Notes under the pieces: generated by a model
Databases searched by the model: none
Seen by the model: only the letters and a program-made list of their open reading frames with translations
What the model was told of the DNA's origin: nothing
Part shown: positions 15,660-17,416 of the stretch, in pieces
How the letters are laid out: every line of letters begins with the position of its first letter
Position numbering within the stretch: the first letter of the stretch is position 1
Translations under genes and position numbers: made by a program
Assembly (NCBI GenBank): GCA_026770615.1
Contig: MU631403.1
Span: forward strand, 340,803 to 358,218
Length of the DNA stretch: 17,416 nt
Source of the DNA: Pavlovales sp. CCMP2436
Taxonomy: Eukaryota; Haptophyta; Pavlovophyceae; Pavlovales
Direction: 5' to 3'

Positions 15660-16510
15660 GAAGAACCAGAAGAATCAGAGAAGAAAAAAAATAGTGAGGC
15701 ACCTCCAGCTCACTGTCCGCATCCACCAACGATCGCTTCACCGCCAGCCGTGGCACTGCCGCCGCCGCCCAGTGTGCGCCCGCGTGGAGGCTGCCCGCCC
15801 CCATTCCCCCCATTCCCCCGAGGGGCGGCTCGGTCGCGGGAGGAACGGGCAGCCATACGAACGCGCCGCCTTATTGGGGGTGGGGGATAGGGGTGTGGGT
15901 GGGGTGTGTTTGGTGTGTGCGTGTGTGTGTGTGTGTGGTGTGTGTGTGTGTGGTGCTGGGGGGGGGGTGTGTGGGCAGGCAGTGGGGCTGAGAGCGCGTA
16001 CGCTGTCTTCTCACCTGCGAGGCTTGGCCGACGGGAGACAGCACCCGCCCTTGCCGGCATTTCGTACTCCAGCCGAACCCCCCCGTCCCTGCCCCGGACT
16101 CCCCGCCCCCCCGCACTGTCCATGGCGCTACCGTCGATGAACGAGTCTTCGGCGGGCGGCATGCGGCAGCTCGCAGGCAACCAGGCGGGTGGCAAGCGGG
16201 GCGGATTCATCGCCGTCGTGCCGTCGGATTCATCGTCGTCATCGGCGGCGCCCTCGGCATCCGACGAGCCGCCGCCGTCTGCGTCGGAGCGGTGGCTGCA
16301 CCTGCCGCGGCCGCGGCGGAGGACGTGGGGTAGGACGTGGGGCAGGTTGAGGCCGAGCGACAGCTCGAGTACTCGCCCTGCGTACTCGATGCGCCGCGGC
16401 CACGGGACGCTGGTCAGGGCTTGAGGCGCGGCTGTCTGCGCGGCCTCGGCGGCGAGACGCGGCACCTCCTCAATGAAGCCGTCATCCATGACCTCGAAGA
16501 TTTGCACCAT
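11228..16510 (-). CDS. Reconstructed multi-exon gene, about 780 codons, unknown regulatory-type protein
   Basis: Eight exons join without breaking the frame: 16510-16015, 15869-15703, 15526-15439, 14525-14471, 14262-14072, 13932-13906, 13185-13120 and 12486-11228. Junctions 1, 3, 5, 6 and 7 are phase 1. Two donors are GC (after 15439 and after 14072); the rest are GT. The 16508-16510 ATG has an in-frame TAA 15 bases upstream, which supports it as the start. The protein is mostly disordered: an acidic DDDDESD run, Ser-rich EEEGG, basic ARKRKAEGDA, then a long Gly/Ser/Pro-rich C-terminal half. LELSL occurs near both ends. No enzyme motif is seen. Introns are built of simple repeats and partial exon-edge copies. 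Exon 4 is the least certain; 15379-15308 is an alternative. Confidence 0.5.
12582..12614 (-). repeat. Ghost copy of the exon 8 5' edge
   Basis: It matches 12451-12483 with three or so mismatches, at an offset of 131 bp. On the minus strand both read GCCGAGC.CAGCCT.CCGAGC onward. It stops short of a good acceptor, so it is probably non-functional. Confidence 0.8.
12754..12990 (-). repeat. Three ghost copies of the exon 7 3' edge
   Basis: The real edge is CGCAAGGCGGAGGGGGATGC then AG|GTACTG. Copies are at 12990-12971 (AAGGCGGAGGGGTATGCAG|GTGATT), 12864-12843 (CACGTCGCAAGGAAGAGGGG) and 12778-12754 (CGTCGCAAGGCGGAATGAAC then ACAG|GTCATC). Two of the three keep an AG|GT junction. They are separated by TGTGTA and GTGTGAAG-type simple sequence. 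Confidence 0.7.
13120..13185 (-). CDS. Exon 7 of the multi-exon gene, 66 nt
   Basis: Acceptor ATTTTACAG precedes 13185, and donor GATGCAG|GTACTG follows 13120. The phase 1 in, phase 1 out exon reads EVIASAKLASAARKRKAEGD. It is GC-rich (about 65%) in a very AT-rich setting. The basic helix could be a nuclear-localisation-type stretch. Confidence 0.6.
13495..13530 (-). repeat. Ghost copy of the exon 7 5' edge
   Basis: AATTTTGCACTCGCGATGAC and the following CTCGGCTGTTAAAAT (plus strand) repeat 13161-13196 with about two changes, at an offset of 334 bp. On the minus strand it keeps the AACAG|CC acceptor and nine codons (EVIASAK), then hits a stop. Confidence 0.8.
13550..13615 (+). repeat. (CAT)n/(CAG)n microsatellite
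   Basis: An irregular trinucleotide tract of ATCATCAGC type within intron 6. Confidence 0.9.
13867..13936 (-). repeat. About 70 bp repeat covering exon 6 and the start of intron 6 (copy 2)
   Basis: It matches 15400-15468 at an offset of 1533 bp with few differences. On the minus strand the coding part gives GLMSDVDQV here and GLMYDVDQV there. The next 40 or so intron bases, including AACCATGCTGAGCCGCT, are equally conserved. Confidence 0.85.
13906..13932 (-). CDS. Exon 6 of the multi-exon gene, 27 nt microexon
   Basis: Acceptor TCTCTGCTGCCAG precedes 13932, and donor GTCA|GTGAGTG follows 13906. It is phase 1 on both sides and codes the end of G plus LMSDVDQV. Unspliced, the frame would stop three codons on (TGA), so splicing decides whether the protein continues. 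Confidence 0.5.
13933..14071 (-). other. Intron 5, GC-AG type, with ghost of the exon 5 3' edge
   Basis: The donor is ACCTCAG|GCAAGC, a typical GC-AG donor. The exon end plus donor is repeated 60 bp further in (GGAACCTCAG|GCGAGC, at 14012). CAATAACTAAGGCT is part of the 60 bp tandem unit (13995-14030 and 14055-14090). Confidence 0.55.
14072..14262 (-). CDS. Exon 5 of the multi-exon gene, 191 nt
   Basis: It begins after ACTCCAG at 14263 and reads GSEEEGGQVPSYVHFPPFRV, then ARADLKLDEAFLGEG, then a Ser/Pro-rich tail to NLPPGTS. There is no ATG near its start, so a simple ORF search misses it. An alternative acceptor, GTGATCAG at 14270, would serve a phase 1 junction. Confidence 0.6.
14331..14400 (+). 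repeat. (AC)n(AT)n compound microsatellite
   Basis: About 11 AC units are followed by about 16 AT units, in intron 4. Confidence 0.95.
14471..14525 (-). CDS. Candidate exon 4 of the multi-exon gene, 55 nt
   Basis: A GC-rich island between CACTCCTCCCAG and CAGCAG|GTGCAA. Entered in phase 1, it reads ALQGAAHSHPPRARRGSS and leaves in phase 2, exactly matching the exon 5 acceptor at 14263. The adjacent array repeats its acceptor region. Confidence 0.4.
14509..15030 (-). repeat. Irregular tandem array (about 72-112 bp units, six copies) carrying splice-acceptor-like edges
   Basis: Cores start near 14511, 14621, 14708, 14813, 14923 and 14995. On the minus strand copies 1-2 read pyrimidines-CCCAG|CTG..CAAG|GYGCG. 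Copy 3 is similar with CTCAG. Copies 4-6 have lost the AG. Between cores lie ATGTATTTATATAGATTAGA-like spacers. It resembles a multiplied 3' splice-site region of candidate exon 4. The long minus-strand open frame across it is an artefact of the repeat. Confidence 0.75.
15038..15255 (+). repeat. 30 bp minisatellite, seven units
   Basis: Units ATTGTTACTAGTAGTAATAC plus TATTGCTACT start at 15038 and every 30 bp to 15218. Each carries the inverted repeat TTACTA-G-TAGTAA. It is open in several frames on both strands because of its composition. It lies in the intron between exons 3 and 5. Confidence 0.95.
15308..15379 (-). CDS. Alternative exon (or alternative C-terminus) of the multi-exon gene
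   Basis: After an A-rich acceptor AAAAACAG the frame reads EVSAALSGKLSVSELKSDLP then NSR and a TAA at 15308-15310. A donor-like CG|GTAATA overlaps the stop and would join exon 5 in frame (phase 2). It resembles exon 7 (EVIASAKLASA), and the exon 3/this exon pair parallels exon 6/exon 7. Its use excludes candidate exon 4. Confidence 0.4.
   Translation of the reverse strand, partial: EVSAALSGKLSVSELKSDLPNSR
15400..15468 (-). repeat. About 70 bp repeat covering the exon 3 end and intron start (copy 1)
   Basis: The partner of 13867-13936. Here the donor base differs, giving A|GCGAGTG instead of A|GTGAGTG. The 17 bp motif AACCATGCTGAGCCGCT is followed by an A-rich tract. Confidence 0.85.
15439..15526 (-). 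CDS. Exon 3 of the multi-exon gene, 88 nt
   Basis: Acceptor ATTCGTTCGAG precedes 15526. It reads PVASATSSSPTSPLPPPLIP then GLMYDVDQV and leaves in phase 1 at a GC donor. An alternative donor is CAA|GTCAGC at 15443. Without splicing the frame ends at a TGA two codons later. The acceptor is mediocre and the Ser/Pro stretch is low complexity, but the GLM.DVDQV end is duplicated as exon 6 with a silent change in the Val-Ser region. Confidence 0.45.
15527..15702 (-). other. Intron 2, containing (CTG)11 and AT-rich tract
   Basis: Donor GAGCTGGAG|GTGCCT, acceptor GTTCGAG. A long pyrimidine tract and a pure CTG run (CAG on plus, 15624-15656) lie near the donor side, followed by ATTCGT-type pentamer repeats. 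Confidence 0.45.
15624..15656 (+). repeat. (CAG)11 trinucleotide repeat
   Basis: Eleven uninterrupted CAG units, CTG in the sense of the host gene, within predicted intron 2. Confidence 0.95.
15703..15869 (-). CDS. Exon 2 of the multi-exon gene, 167 nt
   Basis: It begins after CCCCCAATAAG and reads GAFVWLPVPPATEPPLGG, a GGMGGMG run, then HWAAAAVPRLAVKRSLVDAD and SELE. The split Gly codon joins exon 1 exactly in frame (phase 1). It ends in phase 0 at GAG|GTGCCT. Confidence 0.55.
15870..16014 (-). other. Intron 1, CA-rich, 145 bp
   Basis: Donor CTCGCAG|GTGAGA is near consensus; acceptor CCAATAAG. The middle is (CA)n/(ACC)n, seen as TG on the plus strand (15900-15970). The frame happens to stay open through it, so a longer unspliced ORF exists, but that would encode only His/Thr/Pro simple sequence. 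Confidence 0.6.
16015..16510 (-). CDS. First coding exon of the multi-exon gene
   Basis: The ATG at 16508-16510 starts MVQIFEVMDDGFIEEVPRLA. After a Pro/Arg stretch comes EYAGRVLELSLGLNLPHV (with an LxLxL pattern), an acidic Ser/Asp-rich region with DDDDESDG, a Met/Pro-rich SFIDGSAMDS segment, and SRRPSLAG at the donor. The 165 codons are GC-rich, with clear third-position GC. Confidence 0.6.
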
Positions 16511-16710
16511 GCGGCGGCCGGTTTACGCGCGTCCACGTTCTCCCACGCGCTCCCCTCGGACGTATCCAGCCCCTCGCGTCCACGCTCCCCTCGCGTCCCA
16601 AACACCCCTCTCTCCTCTCGCCGTCCACCGACAGAGCTTGCCCAACCGAGACTTTCGTTGTTGTTGTTGACTTCTCACCCGTACCACATAAAAAAAATTC
16701 TTGTACCACA
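16511..16710. promoter_or_regulatory. Upstream region of the minus-strand gene, up to a composition break
   Basis: This C-rich (plus-strand) 180-200 bp probably holds the gene's 5' untranslated region and promoter. No TATA box was recognised. Near 16680-16711 the sequence changes abruptly from GC-rich to about 45% GC, and GTACCACAT occurs twice (16681-16689, 16703-16711) around an A7 run. This could mark the edge of an inserted element. Confidence 0.35.
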
Positions 16711-17416
16711 TTAGCTTTCAATGTGGCAGAACGAGTCCCTATGCTCGAAAGTTTGGAGACTCACCTTCAAGCTGGGGACCCTATCAACAGCCCAGATAGA
16801 GCTGGTATTGTACGCATCGCAGCTGGGGATGGAAATGGAGTTTACGCCAGGGAGGAAGTGACTTACGCAGATAGCACAAAAATAGCTCAGAACCAAACTT
16901 TCGGTTGGGACTTTAAAGTTACTATGGACAAATTAACTTCCCTCCCTGCCCAAAACCCCGAAGTTGACCCATCGGTATTTTACACTCACGATGAGAAAGG
17001 GTGCCAGAAGATTCTATCTAGATTCTTCAGCAACTCAAACATCACGGAACACATGGCCCATCGTAAAGCACTACAGGCCTACCTCGAGGTGATGTATGAT
17101 ATCAAGGTAAAGTTAATCCGAATCAAATCTCGAACGGGTGAGGGAACAAAAATACCCACTTCAGAAAGCCTTGATCAGTGGATACGGGACACGCGAACCC
17201 AGCACCTAAGGCACAACTGCCTATATATCCAAAAACAGCAAGCAGCCGAAGAAAAGGGACTAAAGGAAAAGGAAAAAATGCTTCACGATGAAATGTTCCG
17301 CAAAGGTACTGAGCATGCACTCAGAATCCTGATTCCACGTAGCGGGCCAAAGCAGGGTCTTACCATGCTGGCTACTGACTCAGATGGACACGTGGCAACC
17401 AAACCAAAACACATTA
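16711..17416 (+). CDS. Partial ORF, non-LTR retrotransposon-like, running off the window
   Basis: Frame 1 is open from the composition break to the end of the window, about 235 codons with no stop. It is moderate in GC, unlike the GC-rich exons where open frames are cheap. It includes VPMLESLETHLQAGD, QTFGWDFKVTMDKL, HRKALQAYLEVMYDIKVKL, KEKEKMLHDEMFRKGTEHAL and a final DSDGHVATKPKHI. A Lys/Glu-rich helical stretch followed by a D..G...T.P..I segment is the layout of the linker between endonuclease and reverse transcriptase in many LINE ORF2 proteins. The reverse transcriptase itself would lie beyond the window. The earliest ATG is at 16741. The element lies head-to-head with the multi-exon gene. 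Confidence 0.45.

Noticed and set aside
15710..16510. Reading exon 1 straight through to 15710 as a 266-codon protein
   Set aside because: The middle would be a His/Thr/Pro run from a CA repeat. A near-consensus donor and an AG acceptor bound that repeat, and splicing gives a better second exon in frame.

Overview
The window looks like nuclear DNA of a eukaryotic microalga. GC-rich coding blocks alternate with AT-rich or simple-sequence blocks. Several reading frames join only through GT-AG or GC-AG introns, mobile-element remnants are common, and there is no operon, Shine-Dalgarno or bacterial gene layout. The conserved blocks of the transposon-like protein recall a family I associate with haptophyte genomes, and GC-AG introns fit that too, but this assignment is inference.

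Layout. 1-600 (+): a small exon duplicated in tandem, with a further partial copy of its 3' edge. 600-3185: mostly unassigned, with three weak ORFs and a foldback element at 2829-3012. 3186-3334: a 149 bp GT...AG element whose inverted relative (148 bp) sits inside the next feature. 3568-7288 (-): a decayed transposase-like gene, readable through five in-frame stops, two frameshifts and one intron. 7516-8421: two copies of a palindromic 23 bp repeat bracketing a minus-strand ORF (7706-8287). 8404-8772 (+): a proline-rich repeat protein. 9593-10081 (+): a Ser/Pro-rich ORF with an internal tandem duplication. 10226-10761: a 36 bp repeat array and two diverged copies of a short coding segment ending in TNSDL. 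11228-16510 (-): my reconstruction of one multi-exon host gene of roughly 780 codons. 16711-17416 (+): the start of an open frame that runs off the window and resembles the linker before the reverse transcriptase of a non-LTR retrotransposon.

The most interesting part is the multi-exon gene. Its exons join in frame, mostly in phase 1, and its introns are made largely of micro- and minisatellites. Several introns also carry decayed partial copies of the neighbouring exon edges, including the splice site ('ghost' edges). One intron holds about six tandem copies of what looks like a 3' splice-site region. This suggests introns growing, or arising, by repeated tandem duplication of splice junctions. 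A 17 bp motif, AACCATGCTGAGCCGCT, occurs three times, and simple sequence follows two of the three copies directly.

No rRNA, convincing tRNA or CRISPR array was found. No gene here could be given a confident symbol.
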